From NCBI GenBank assembly GCA_023450745.1, contig JAEXGR010000006.1, positions 1 to 56,169 on the forward strand: DNA of 56,169 nucleotides. The letters run 5' to 3'. The DNA comes from Synergistota bacterium. Its GTDB lineage: Bacteria; Synergistota; Synergistia; Synergistales; Synergistaceae. The notes beneath the pieces were generated by a model that saw nothing but the letters and a program-made list of their open reading frames with translations, was not told where the DNA came from and did no database searches. A program made the translations under genes and the position numbers. This document shows positions 44,583-52,500 of this stretch, piece after piece. Numbering within the stretch: the stretch's first letter is position 1; every line of letters starts with the position of its first letter.

Positions 44583-45362
44583 TTATCTTTTTATAAGTTC
44601 AATCAGCTTGTTTGCCGCGATACCGACCCATTCTTTTATGCCGAGGCAGGAGGCGTTCAATTCTCCGCTGGTGGGCAGGAACGAGGAGAGGCCGCGGATG
44701 ACGGGGTCTGTCAGACGGCCGCTGGGGTAGGGGTATCGCTGAAGGTAGGGCATGTGGCGGGCGGCTGATTGCATGGCGCGGGGGGTATGGAAGGCGTTGG
44801 TGACGATGATGACGTGGTTCAGCCCCTGCTGCCGGATGATCTTGGCGCTTTGGCGCATGTTTTCCGCCGTGGTGCGGGACCATTTTTCAACGATGACGGG
44901 GGCCTCGCAGCCCATCGCCTTCGCCGCGTCGCGCATGGCTTCGGCTTCGGAGCGGTCGTTGGCGCCGAAGACGTTGCCGCCGGACATAATGAGGGTTGAA
45001 TGCTCCGGGCGGCTTTGGGCGAGTTTTACGGCGGCGTAGACGCGCTCCATCGCGAAGACTCCCGGCTGGACTGACGAGCCTTGGTCGTCGTATGACGAGC
45101 CGCCTGCGAGAACCAATATCGCGGCGTCGGTGTCTGGCGGCGGAAGTTGGGCCTTATAGAGGGCCTCCAGGGGGCCGGTGATGAGCAGCGAACCGGCGGC
45201 GGTGCTCATCACGTAAAGGATGAGCGCGAATAGGCAAAGGGCGGCGGCGATTCCTTTCCTGCGGGGAGCTCGCCAGGCCAGATATGCCAGAGAGATTAGA
45301 ATAATGACGAACAGCCCCGGAGGGACGATCATGGAGCCTGCCAGTTTGTATAGTAGGAACAT
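44583..45362 (-). CDS. ElyC/SanA/YdcF-family (DUF218) membrane-anchored protein
   Basis: A 259-residue protein: two N-terminal transmembrane helices (about 10-30 and 38-60) are followed by a DUF218 domain. Signatures are AAILVLAGGSSYDDQG near residue 82, LIMSGGNVFGANDRSEAEAM near 125, VEKWSRTTAENMRQSAKII near 158, IIVTNAFHTPRAMQSA near 183 and a terminal IKEWVG. E. coli ElyC has this topology and affects envelope and undecaprenyl-phosphate use. A role at the envelope is therefore plausible, and its place next to a glycan locus supports it. The exact reaction is not known. Confidence 0.85.
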   Translation of the reverse strand: MFLLYKLAGSMIVPPGLFVIILISLAYLAWRAPRRKGIAAALCLFALILYVMSTAAGSLLITGPLEALYKAQLPPPDTDAAILVLAGGSSYDDQGSSVQPGVFAMERVYAAVKLAQSRPEHSTLIMSGGNVFGANDRSEAEAMRDAAKAMGCEAPVIVEKWSRTTAENMRQSAKIIRQQGLNHVIIVTNAFHTPRAMQSAARHMPYLQRYPYPSGRLTDPVIRGLSSFLPTSGELNASCLGIKEWVGIAANKLIELIKR

Positions 45363-45565
45363 CTAAAGTCCTCCTTTCGGGGCGTCTGACGCAGAGTTTA
45401 TTTATTGAGGTCTCAAGGATATTAAGATAATTTTTTGTCGTCCTGTACCGGTAATGCCGCGTTTGCTGCCGGTAACGTTTTTATGCCGCCTGTTTTCGCG
45501 CCAAACGCGGGAGGCGAATAAAGCCGCCTGATAATCCGTTTGCCTGTTTTTCAATGATTAAAACG

Positions 45566-45603
45566 ATCTGTCCGGCGGCTTATTTTTGCGCCGCCGGACA
45601 GAT
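45566..45603 (-). terminator. Terminator downstream of gyrB
   Basis: A perfect 14-bp stem (ATCTGTCCGGCGGC at 45566-45579 with 45590-45603) and a 10-nt loop. On the minus strand it is followed by CGTTTTAATC. It begins 9 bp past the gyrB stop. Confidence 0.8.
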
Positions 45604-45611
45604 ATGGCTAT

Positions 45612-47555
45612 TTATATATCCAGGTTTTTGACCTCTTTGCCGAATTGCTCGATGAATTTTCTCCGCGGCTCGACGACGTCGCCCATAAGGATGCCGAAGA
45701 GCTCGTCGGCTTCGACGGCGTCCTGTACTTCGACGCGGTTGATGATGCGGTTTTCGGGGTTCATCGTCGTCTCCCAGAGCTGTTCGGCGTTCATTTCGCC
45801 AAGGCCCTTGTAGCGCTGGACTTCGACCTTTTTGCCGTTGGCCTTGTTCTGCGCCTCCTTCATCTCTTTCTCAGAGAAGCAGTAGGTGACATCTTTGCCG
45901 CACTGCACGCGGAAGAGCGGCGGCTGGGCGACGTAGAGGTAGCCGTTTTCTATTATCTGCGGCATGTAGCGGAAGAAGAGGGTCAGCAGCAGCGTCCTGA
46001 TGTGCGCGCCGTCGACGTCGGCATCGGCCATGATGAAGATTTTGTGATAGCGGAGCTTGTCTTCGTTGAAATCGTCGCCGACGCCGCAGCCGAGGGCTAA
46101 GATGATGTTGCGTATCGTTTCGCTGCTGAGGATCTTTTCAAGGCGCGCCTTTTCGACGTTGAGGATCTTGCCGCGCAGCGGCAGGATCGCCTGGAATTCG
46201 CGGTTGCGCCCCTGTTTGGCGCTGCCCCCCGCGGAGTCTCCCTCGACGATGTATATCTCGCAGTCCGCGGGGTTGCGGTTCGAGCAGTCGGAGAGCTTTC
46301 CGGGCAGCGTCAGGCCGCTCATGATCGATTTGCGGCGCACGAGCTCCTTGGCCTTCTTCGCCGCCTCGCGGGCCTGGCGCGCGCGGAGGGCGCTTTCGAC
46401 GATCGGCTTTAGAATCTCCGGGCGCTCGTCGAGGGCGTTCTTGAGCCCCTCGTAGACGATGGAGTCGACGATGCCCTTGACGTCGTTGTTGCCGAGTTTG
46501 GTCTTGGTCTGCCCCTCGAACTGCGGCTCCATCACTTTGACGGAGATGACGGCGGTGAGTCCCTCTTTGAGGTCGTCTCCGGAGAGGTTGTTGTCCTTCT
46601 CTTTCAGTATTTTGAGCTTGCGCGCCTCGTCGTTTATCGCGCGCGTCATCGCGGAACGGAAGCCGGCGACGTGGGTGCCTCCCTCGATGGTGTTGATGAG
46701 GTTGACGAACCCGTAGAGCCTCTCCAGGTAGGTGTCGTTGTACTGGATGGCGACGTCCACCTGCGTCTGGTCCTTTTCGCCGCTGATGATCATGGGGCCC
46801 TTGAAGAGCACCTCTTTGCCTTTGTTGAGGTATTCGACGAAGGAGGAGATGCCGCCGGGGTAGTTGTAGCTCTTTTTCTCGGGCTTCTCGGGGCGCAGGT
46901 CCTCAAAGTTGATGGTGATGTGCGAGTTGAGGAAGGCGAGTTCGCGCAGACGCTGTTTGAGGATGTCGGCCTGGAATTCCGTCGTGGAGAATATCTCTTC
47001 GTCCGGCATGAACTGCACGCGCGTGCCGCGCAGTTCCGTATCGCCGACGGCCTCCAGCCCCGTCATGGGGATGCCGCGCTCATAACGCTGGTGGTATTCT
47101 TTACCGTTGCGCCAGATCGTCAGTTCGAGCCAGACGGAGAGGGCGTTGACGACGGAGACGCCGACGCCGTGGAGTCCGCCGGAGACCTGGTAGGCGCTCT
47201 TGTCGAACTTTCCGCCCGCGTGGAGCACCGTGAGGACGACTTCGGCCGCAGACTTGCCCGACTCGTGCATCTCGGTGGGGATGCCGCGTCCGTTGTCGAC
47301 GACGGTGACGCTGCCGTCGATATTTATCGTCACGTCGATCGTGTCACAGAAGCCCGCGAGCGATTCGTCTATCGAGTTGTCTACCACTTCGTAGACGAGG
47401 TGGTGAAGTCCGCGCTGGCTCTGGTCGCCGATGTACATGCCGGGGCGTTTGCGTACCGCCTCGAGCCCCTCAAGAACGTGGATGTCCTTTGCCGTATAGT
47501 CCGAGGCGTTGGCTCCGTTCTGCTGCGCGTTTGCTGGGATGTCCATATCTGACAT
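45612..47555 (-). CDS. gyrB: DNA gyrase subunit B
   Basis: A 647-residue type II topoisomerase ATPase subunit. GHKL domain: VRKRPGMYIGDQSQRGLHHLVYEVVDN (in parts RKRPGMYIG and LVYEVVDNSIDE), VDNGRGIPTEMHESG, and GGLHGVGVSVVNALS. Transducer domain with QTKTKLGN. TOPRIM domain with EIYIVEGDSAGGSAKQGRNRE and IFIMADADVDGAHIRTLLL. C-terminal RYKGLGEMNAEQLWETTMNP. The length is that of the short GyrB form without the proteobacterial insert. ATG 47555 has AAAGGAG 8 nt upstream. It lies downstream of the remB-like gene, 53 bp away, on the same strand, an arrangement also known in Bacillus. Confidence 0.96.
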   Translation of the reverse strand: MSDMDIPANAQQNGANASDYTAKDIHVLEGLEAVRKRPGMYIGDQSQRGLHHLVYEVVDNSIDESLAGFCDTIDVTINIDGSVTVVDNGRGIPTEMHESGKSAAEVVLTVLHAGGKFDKSAYQVSGGLHGVGVSVVNALSVWLELTIWRNGKEYHQRYERGIPMTGLEAVGDTELRGTRVQFMPDEEIFSTTEFQADILKQRLRELAFLNSHITINFEDLRPEKPEKKSYNYPGGISSFVEYLNKGKEVLFKGPMIISGEKDQTQVDVAIQYNDTYLERLYGFVNLINTIEGGTHVAGFRSAMTRAINDEARKLKILKEKDNNLSGDDLKEGLTAVISVKVMEPQFEGQTKTKLGNNDVKGIVDSIVYEGLKNALDERPEILKPIVESALRARQAREAAKKAKELVRRKSIMSGLTLPGKLSDCSNRNPADCEIYIVEGDSAGGSAKQGRNREFQAILPLRGKILNVEKARLEKILSSETIRNIILALGCGVGDDFNEDKLRYHKIFIMADADVDGAHIRTLLLTLFFRYMPQIIENGYLYVAQPPLFRVQCGKDVTYCFSEKEMKEAQNKANGKKVEVQRYKGLGEMNAEQLWETTMNPENRIINRVEVQDAVEADELFGILMGDVVEPRRKFIEQFGKEVKNLDI

Positions 47556-47608
47556 ATATATAACTCCTTTACTCTCAAGAATCATGAATTTGCAAAACCG
47601 TCCGCCGC

Positions 47609-47839
47609 CTATTCGCCTGTGTTTCGCGCGGCGCGCTTCGGGGTCGTATGTGTCGGGGCCAAATGCGCGTCCATATCGGCCCCCAGGGCTTTCTGCCTCT
47701 TTGCCAGGGTCGGCGGGGTAAACGACGTCGTCTCCGTCGAGCCGTCTCTTTTGAGGATCACCGTTTGGATTCCGCTTCGGTAGATCGCTACCACGTTGGC
47801 GAGGCAGACGATGTTTTCACCCTCCAGAGGAATAAACAT
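47609..47839 (-). CDS. RemB/DUF370-like small regulatory protein
   Basis: A 76-residue protein starting MFIPLEGENIVCLANVVAIY, which matches the RemA/RemB (DUF370) fold: an initial beta strand G-x-x-x-I-V, then ILKRDGSTETTSFTPPTLAKRQ. In Bacillus the RemB gene lies near gyrB, and RemA regulates biofilm matrix genes by binding DNA. The ~25-residue C-terminus is Ala/Thr/Arg-rich and looks unstructured. Position and sequence support the family; its target genes are unknown. Confidence 0.8.
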   Translation of the reverse strand: MFIPLEGENIVCLANVVAIYRSGIQTVILKRDGSTETTSFTPPTLAKRQKALGADMDAHLAPTHTTPKRAARNTGE

Positions 47840-47840
47840 T

Positions 47841-47868
47841 TGTAGAATCCCCCAATCAGTCTATAATT
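47841..47868 (+). promoter_or_regulatory. Probable promoter of the LpxB-related gene
   Basis: TTGTAG (47841-47846), a 16-bp spacer and TATAAT (47863-47868) lie 34 bp before the ATG at 47903. Confidence 0.45.
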
Positions 47869-47902
47869 ATACCATGTCATCCACCTGAAACGGAGTGAAT
47901 TT

Positions 47903-49090
47903 ATGAACACTTTATTTATACTTTCCAACTCTCCGGGGGAGGTCTCCGGTTGGATGGGGCCCGTCACAAAGGCCCTGGCCGAGAGCCGGCTTGAGCTGAG
48001 CATTACGGGGGTGACGCTGCCCTGCCCGTACGCGAGCGGCATGGAGGCGGGGAGCGCCCGCCTGATGCCCGGGGTAGCCGATGTCGTGCGGCTGCGCGAA
48101 GCGATGCGCGCAGCGCCTTCAGAGGGCAGGCGGCTCATCCTGCAGCTTGGTGGGGACCCGATGTATGGCTGGGCGCTGTCGATGAAGCTACGCGCCCCGT
48201 GGATGATATATACCGCGCGTCCGCGTTGGCGCGGGCGTGTGCGCCACTATTTCATTCCTGACGAGTTCGCGCAGCGGCGTTTTGAGAAAGCCGGGGTGGC
48301 GGCGGACCGGCGCAGCCTTGTCGGCAACCTGATACTGGACAGCGTGCCGGAACGCGGCAGCTGCCGCGCGGAAGAGTTCCGCCGCCGGTACGGCATTGCC
48401 GCGGAGCATATCATCTGCTTTATGCCCGGCAGCCGACCGTTTGAGTATGAGCTTGGCTTTGCCTTTTACAGCGAGTGCGCGCGCATCCTTCATAAGAAGT
48501 ATCCCGGCTGGCAGGCGGTCTTTCCCGTGGCGCCGACGGTCGACGAAGCGTGTCTCCGTTCGGGGCTTGAAAAGGCGGGGCTAAAATGGCGTGGCGGGGA
48601 GCACGTGGAGGAGATACTTCCCGACGACGGCTGCCGCGTGCCGCTGGTGCGTTCCTGTCAGTATGAGGCGATCGCCGCCGCCTCCCTCGCCGTGGCTTTC
48701 CCCGGCACCAACAATCTGCAGATCGCTTCGCTGGGCGTGCCGCTGCTGATGATCGCGCCGCTCAATCAGGCCGAGAACATCCCGCTTGACGGGCTCGCCG
48801 GGGCGATTTCCCCGAGCGCGCCTGGCCTGCGCCTCCTGAAGAAGCGGCTTGTCTTCTGGTACAACTCGAAAGAAAGTTACGTCTCCCTGCCCAACCGGCT
48901 GGCTGGACGTCCGGTGCTGCCGGAGCGGCGCGAGATAATGACGCCGGAGAGCGCCTGTTACTACATCTCCGAGCTTATCGAATCCCCGGAAAGGCGGCGC
49001 GGGATCGCCGAAGAGTACGCGAAGCTGAACCTGCGGCGAGGCGCCTCGGCGAAGATCGCGGAAAAGATCGGGGAATTTTTCCGCGCCTGA
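47903..49090 (+). CDS. LpxB-related GT-B family protein
   Basis: A 395-residue protein with the layout of lipid-A-disaccharide synthase relatives. The N-domain opens LFILSNSPGEVSGWMGPV (compare LpxB 'aGE.SGd'), with LILQLGGDPMYGWALSM near residue 80. The linker VGNLILDSVPERG near 140 is followed by ICFMPGSRPFEYELGF near 172 (GSR motif) and PLVRSCQYEAIAAASLAVAFPGTNNLQIASLGVPLLM near 255-290 (quoted in family order: the 'S.a.Sl..pGT...E...lg.P' site, with Gln in the position of the usual Glu). Real LpxB is usually in an lpx cluster, which is absent here. I call it a paralogue of unknown substrate. GGAG is 8 nt before ATG. Confidence 0.72.
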   Translation: MNTLFILSNSPGEVSGWMGPVTKALAESRLELSITGVTLPCPYASGMEAGSARLMPGVADVVRLREAMRAAPSEGRRLILQLGGDPMYGWALSMKLRAPWMIYTARPRWRGRVRHYFIPDEFAQRRFEKAGVAADRRSLVGNLILDSVPERGSCRAEEFRRRYGIAAEHIICFMPGSRPFEYELGFAFYSECARILHKKYPGWQAVFPVAPTVDEACLRSGLEKAGLKWRGGEHVEEILPDDGCRVPLVRSCQYEAIAAASLAVAFPGTNNLQIASLGVPLLMIAPLNQAENIPLDGLAGAISPSAPGLRLLKKRLVFWYNSKESYVSLPNRLAGRPVLPERREIMTPESACYYISELIESPERRRGIAEEYAKLNLRRGASAKIAEKIGEFFRA

Positions 49091-49098
49091 CGCTTGCG

Positions 49099-50184
49099 CT
49101 ATCTCCCTTTGAGCACCCTTTCGATCACGTCCATACCGCGCTTTACGAGCTCCATATCGGCCTGGCTGCCCATGTGCCCGATACGGAATACCTTTCCCGC
49201 GAGCGCGCCGTAGCTGCCGCCCACGCCAAGCCCCTCCTTACGGAAGGCGGCGTCAAGCTCCGGCCACGTCCAGCCGTCCGGGATCATGATAGCGGTGACC
49301 GTCGGCGAGGCGAGCGATTCTTCCGCCGCGTAGAGCTTGAGTCCCATCTGCCGAGAGCGCGCGCGGCAGTACGCCGCGGCCTCCGCGTGGCGTTTAAAGG
49401 AATTTTCCAGCCCCTCTTCGAGCACGCTCTTGAGCGCGAGGTTCAGCGCGGCATTCGCCTGCCAGTTGTGGGTGTAGGGCATCGCCTTTACGTTTAAGGC
49501 ATCTTTCCAGGGGAGTATCGCGTCGTACCCCGCGTAGTTTACCTCTTCCGCCCGTTTCCAGGCTCTGCCGCTTATCGTGAGCATCGATATGTCGGGCAGC
49601 AGCGACAGGCACTTCTGGCTTCCGAGCAGTCCGAGGTCTATGCCCCATTCGTCGACGCGGACGTCGGCCCCGACGGCGCTCGCGACGAAGTCCACGATGA
49701 AGAGGGCGCCGCTTTCGGCGACGACGGGGGCGATCTCGGCGATCGGGTTCAGAAGGCCGCTGGGGGTCTCGCAGTGCACGGCGGTCACGACGTCGGGACG
49801 GAACGCCGCTATCTTCTTGCGCAGCGCCTCTTTGTCGACGAACTTGCCGTCGGGGGCCTCCATGTATTCCGCACGCGCGCCGATCGCCTCGGCCATCTCG
49901 CCGAAGCCGTGGCCGAAGAGGCCGTTTGAGACCGCGAGCACACGATCGCCGGGCTTCACTACGCTCTTAAGGGCGCCCCAAAGTATCATCATCGCCTCGC
50001 CCGAGCCGACGACGACGCTGTTTTCAGTTTTCAGCACCTGCCGCAGCAGCGAGACGTTCTCCGCGAGCAGCGCGAAGAAGTCGTCCTCCAGGTCCGTACT
50101 GCCGTAATCCGTGAGATATGCTTCGCGGTATTTGAGAGGGACCGAGGACGGCCCCGGCACCAGCGGGATTTTATAGGTCTGCAT
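49099..50184 (-). CDS. Class V aminotransferase (alanine-glyoxylate / serine-pyruvate type)
   Basis: A 361-residue PLP enzyme. PLVPGPSSVPLKYREAY near residue 6, SGEAMMILWGALKSVVKPGD near 62, HCETPSGLLNPIAEIAPVV near 138 and LFIVDFVASAVGADVRVDEWGIDLGLLGSQKCLSLLPDIS near 158-198 (in parts VDFVASAVG and GLLGSQKCLSLLP), where the Lys is the PLP Schiff-base residue. Related enzymes deaminate Ala, Ser or Asp with glyoxylate or pyruvate, or act on 2-aminoethylphosphonate; the exact pair is uncertain. It converges on the LpxB-related gene with an 8-bp gap. Confidence 0.88.
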   Translation of the reverse strand: MQTYKIPLVPGPSSVPLKYREAYLTDYGSTDLEDDFFALLAENVSLLRQVLKTENSVVVGSGEAMMILWGALKSVVKPGDRVLAVSNGLFGHGFGEMAEAIGARAEYMEAPDGKFVDKEALRKKIAAFRPDVVTAVHCETPSGLLNPIAEIAPVVAESGALFIVDFVASAVGADVRVDEWGIDLGLLGSQKCLSLLPDISMLTISGRAWKRAEEVNYAGYDAILPWKDALNVKAMPYTHNWQANAALNLALKSVLEEGLENSFKRHAEAAAYCRARSRQMGLKLYAAEESLASPTVTAIMIPDGWTWPELDAAFRKEGLGVGGSYGALAGKVFRIGHMGSQADMELVKRGMDVIERVLKGR

Positions 50185-50206
50185 TCTTCAAGTCTCCTTT
50201 GCCTAC

Positions 50207-50236
50207 GAAAAAAGCGCCGGAAAACTGCTCCGGCAC
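50207..50236 (-). terminator. Terminator of the rpsU-yqeY unit
   Basis: On the minus strand GTGCCGGA (50236-50229) pairs with TCCGGCGC (to 50214), followed by TTTTTT (50213-50208). It lies 23 bp past the yqeY stop and upstream of the aminotransferase gene. Confidence 0.8.
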
Positions 50237-50258
50237 TTTTAAATTGTTTGCTTATGAA

Positions 50259-50723
50259 CTACTGGACGAGCTGGTTCAGGTAGTGCTGAACGGCGCTCTT
50301 GACTCTGTTGCCGTCCGCCTGCCCCTTTACTGCGGCCATGGTCTTGCCCATCATCTTACCCATGTCTTTCGGTCCCGCGGCGCCGGTCTCTTCCGCCACC
50401 TTCGCCACGATCTTGAGGATGTCCTCAGCCGAAAGCTGAGCGGGCTGATAGATCTCAAGCACCTGGGCCTCGGCGAGTTCCCGTTCGGCACGGTCTGCCG
50501 CGCCGCCGCTCTTATACATCTCAGCGGCCTCGACACGCTGCTTGATAAGCCTGCGGACGAGTACGAGCACGTCGTCGTCAGTGAGCGCGTTTTCTTTGCC
50601 CTTTTCCACCTGTGCGAGCTGCATGGCGGATTTGAGCATGCGCAACACCGAAAGCTTCAGCTCATCTTTATTTTTCATAGCTGCAACCAGATCGCTCTGG
50701 ATTTTGCCTGCAAGGTCAGACAT
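50259..50723 (-). CDS. YqeY/GatB-like small helical protein
   Basis: A 154-residue protein of the YqeY family, homologous to the tail domain of GatB: MSDLAGKIQSDLVAAMKNKDELKLSVLRML at the start (in parts IQSDLVAAMKNKD and LSVLRMLKSA), a middle helix with DVLVLVRRLIKQRVEAAEMY, and the C-terminal TGAAGPKDMGKMMGKTMAAVKG signature. It follows rpsU by 2 bp, a pairing seen in many bacteria. A tRNA- or ribosome-related role is suspected for the family but not established. Confidence 0.92.
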   Translation of the reverse strand: MSDLAGKIQSDLVAAMKNKDELKLSVLRMLKSAMQLAQVEKGKENALTDDDVLVLVRRLIKQRVEAAEMYKSGGAADRAERELAEAQVLEIYQPAQLSAEDILKIVAKVAEETGAAGPKDMGKMMGKTMAAVKGQADGNRVKSAVQHYLNQLVQ

Positions 50724-50725
50724 TA

Positions 50726-50914
50726 TTAATAATCCGCCCTCCTGCCTTTGTTTCGTGCCATCTCAGCCTTCTTACGCTTCTTGATTTCGCTGGGTTTTTC
50801 GTAATGTTCATGCTTCTTAGCTTCACGAAGCACGCCCACCTTCCGAAGCTCTCTTTTAAAACGCTTGAGGGCATCTTCGATCGACTCATTGTCGCGTCTA
50901 GTTACGGTGGTCAT
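50726..50914 (-). CDS. rpsU: Ribosomal protein S21
   Basis: 62 residues: MTTVTRRDNESIEDALKRFK, then RELRKVGVLREAKKHEHYEK and PSEIKKRKKAEMARNKGRR. Bacterial S21 has this very form (N-terminal V-x-x-x-x-x-x-I-x-x-A-L-R-R-F, then Arg/Lys-rich C-terminus). The start ATG 50914 sits 6-7 nt from GGGGGG; longer readings add sequence without family resemblance. It assembles on the 30S platform and affects initiation. It leads the rpsU-yqeY unit under a sigma70-type promoter at 51020-51049. Confidence 0.95.
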   Translation of the reverse strand: MTTVTRRDNESIEDALKRFKRELRKVGVLREAKKHEHYEKPSEIKKRKKAEMARNKGRRADY

Positions 50915-51019
50915 CAACATTCCCCCCTTTCTCAGTCGGGGATCAACACCTAAGCGAAAACACCATTTACGTAGATAAAATCCGCTTGATGTCATTCTCA
51001 GATTTATTACATCTATGTA

Positions 51020-51049
51020 TTATGGGGGATATGGCAACATTTTGTCAAT
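51020..51049 (-). promoter_or_regulatory. Sigma70-type promoter for rpsU-yqeY
   Basis: On the minus strand TTGACA (51049-51044), an 18-bp spacer and CATAAT (51025-51020). This predicts a leader of about 100 nt before rpsU. Confidence 0.65.
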
Positions 51050-51071
51050 GACGGGGAATAGCACAATTCAC

Positions 51072-52394
51072 CTAAATTACTGAAACATCAGAACTGAATT
51101 GTATATTTTGGAAAATCCCCTCGGTTATGAGTCCCTCCTCCGCGTACTTAGCAGGAATTGCCGTGATTTCTTCGTTTATTCCCGCGGCGGAGGCGGCTGT
51201 GATCCTTATATAGTTGCGAGTGAGCCCTTTGACCGCCGTGCCGTCGCTCTCCTCGGTCAAGACCCCGCACTCCCTGCCGATCCAGTTCGAGCAAAATTTT
51301 TGGTGCAGCTCCGCGGCGAGAGAGAGCGCCTCGTTGACGCGCGGACGCATCTCCGCCTCCCCGACCCGTTTCATCGCGGCGGCCGGAGTGCCCTCGCGCG
51401 GCGAATAGGGGAACACGTGGACCTTGCCGAATCCCTGCTCTCTGACAAAATCAAGGCTGTGCCGGAAAGCCTCCCCGTCTTCGGAGGGGAAGCCCACCAT
51501 CAGATCCGTGCTGATATGCAGGCCGTCGCCGAGGACGTCGCGCGCGCGCTGCGCCGTCTTTGCGAAATCCGCCGCGCCGTAGCCGCGCCGCATTGCCGCG
51601 AGCACGCCGTCGTCGCCAGACTGCAGCGGCATGTGCAGGTGCTCGCAGAAGGCGGGACAGTCGGCGAGCGCCGCGAGCAGCTCGCCGTTCACCGCGAAGG
51701 GCTCGATGGAGCCGAAACGGAGCCGCCTTATCTTCGGCAGCGCGCCGATAAGGCGCACGAGCCGCGGAAGCTCCTCATAAAGCCCCAGGTGTACGCCTGT
51801 AAGGACGATCTCCGGACAACCGGCGTCCGTTATCCGGCGCGCCTCGTCCACCGCCTCCGCCAAAGGGCGCGAGACCGGCCTGCCGCGCACTGATGGTACG
51901 ATGCAGTACGAGCAGTAGTGATTGCAGCCGTCCTGGACTTTGAGGAAGGCGCGCGTATGGAGACGCGGTCGGTCAAGCGTCAGCGCGTCCCAGATGTTTT
52001 CCCTTTCGATGCTTTGGTCCACCTCTATGAGCGGCGCGGAGCCGTTGAGCCGTTCTTCGATGAGCTGAGGCAGCCGGTGTTTGAGACGGTTCCCGAGCAC
52101 GATGTCTATATCGAGCAGTTCCCTTTCCGCCTCGCTCACCCTCTGCGCGTAGCAGCCGCAGGCGGCGATGACGGCGCGCGGGTTTTCCCGGCGCGCGCGG
52201 CGGATCAGCTTGCGGCATTTGCGGTCGGCGACGGCCGTTATCGTACAGGTGACGATGACGACGATATCCGGCGATCCTTCGCCGCGAACCGCCCCTTCGG
52301 CCTCGAGCGCCGCGGCGATCGCCTCGCCCTCATATTGATTGGTGCGGCAGCCCTGTATGTGTATCGCGAATTTTTTCCCTGATAATCTCTGCAT
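51072..52394 (-). CDS. mtaB: tRNA (N6-threonylcarbamoyladenosine(37)-C2)-methylthiotransferase
   Basis: A 440-residue methylthiotransferase. UPF0004 domain: FAIHIQGCRTNQYEGEAI near residue 8, VIVTCTITAVADRKCRK near 45 and AACGCYAQRV near 78, giving the three auxiliary-cluster cysteines. Radical SAM domain: VQDGCNHYCSYCIVPSVRG near 150 (CxxxCxxC) and STDLMVGFPSEDGEAF near 290. A C-terminal TRAM-type region. It adds the methylthio group to ct6A/t6A37 in ANN-decoding tRNAs. ATG 52394 is preceded by GGGAG at 5 nt and gives the proper N-terminus; the frame to 52439 does not. The choice of MtaB over MiaB or RimO rests on the TNQYEGE start and the QGC-x-x-N form. Confidence 0.9.
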   Translation of the reverse strand: MQRLSGKKFAIHIQGCRTNQYEGEAIAAALEAEGAVRGEGSPDIVVIVTCTITAVADRKCRKLIRRARRENPRAVIAACGCYAQRVSEAERELLDIDIVLGNRLKHRLPQLIEERLNGSAPLIEVDQSIERENIWDALTLDRPRLHTRAFLKVQDGCNHYCSYCIVPSVRGRPVSRPLAEAVDEARRITDAGCPEIVLTGVHLGLYEELPRLVRLIGALPKIRRLRFGSIEPFAVNGELLAALADCPAFCEHLHMPLQSGDDGVLAAMRRGYGAADFAKTAQRARDVLGDGLHISTDLMVGFPSEDGEAFRHSLDFVREQGFGKVHVFPYSPREGTPAAAMKRVGEAEMRPRVNEALSLAAELHQKFCSNWIGRECGVLTEESDGTAVKGLTRNYIRITAASAAGINEEITAIPAKYAEEGLITEGIFQNIQFSSDVSVI

Positions 52395-52467
52395 TGCTGC
52401 TCCCTTGCCGTATAAATCTCCGCTAAAGTCTATCATCAAAGGCTCCGTAGACGCAAATGCGGCATAT

Positions 52468-52493
52468 AAAAAGCCGCCCCTTCGTGAGGCGGC
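52468..52493 (-). terminator. Terminator of the C45-hydrolase/kinase unit
   Basis: GCCGCC (52473-52478) pairs with GGCGGC (52488-52493); on the minus strand TTTTT follows (52472-52468). It lies 8 bp past the kinase stop. Confidence 0.78.
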
Positions 52494-52500
52494 CCGCTAT

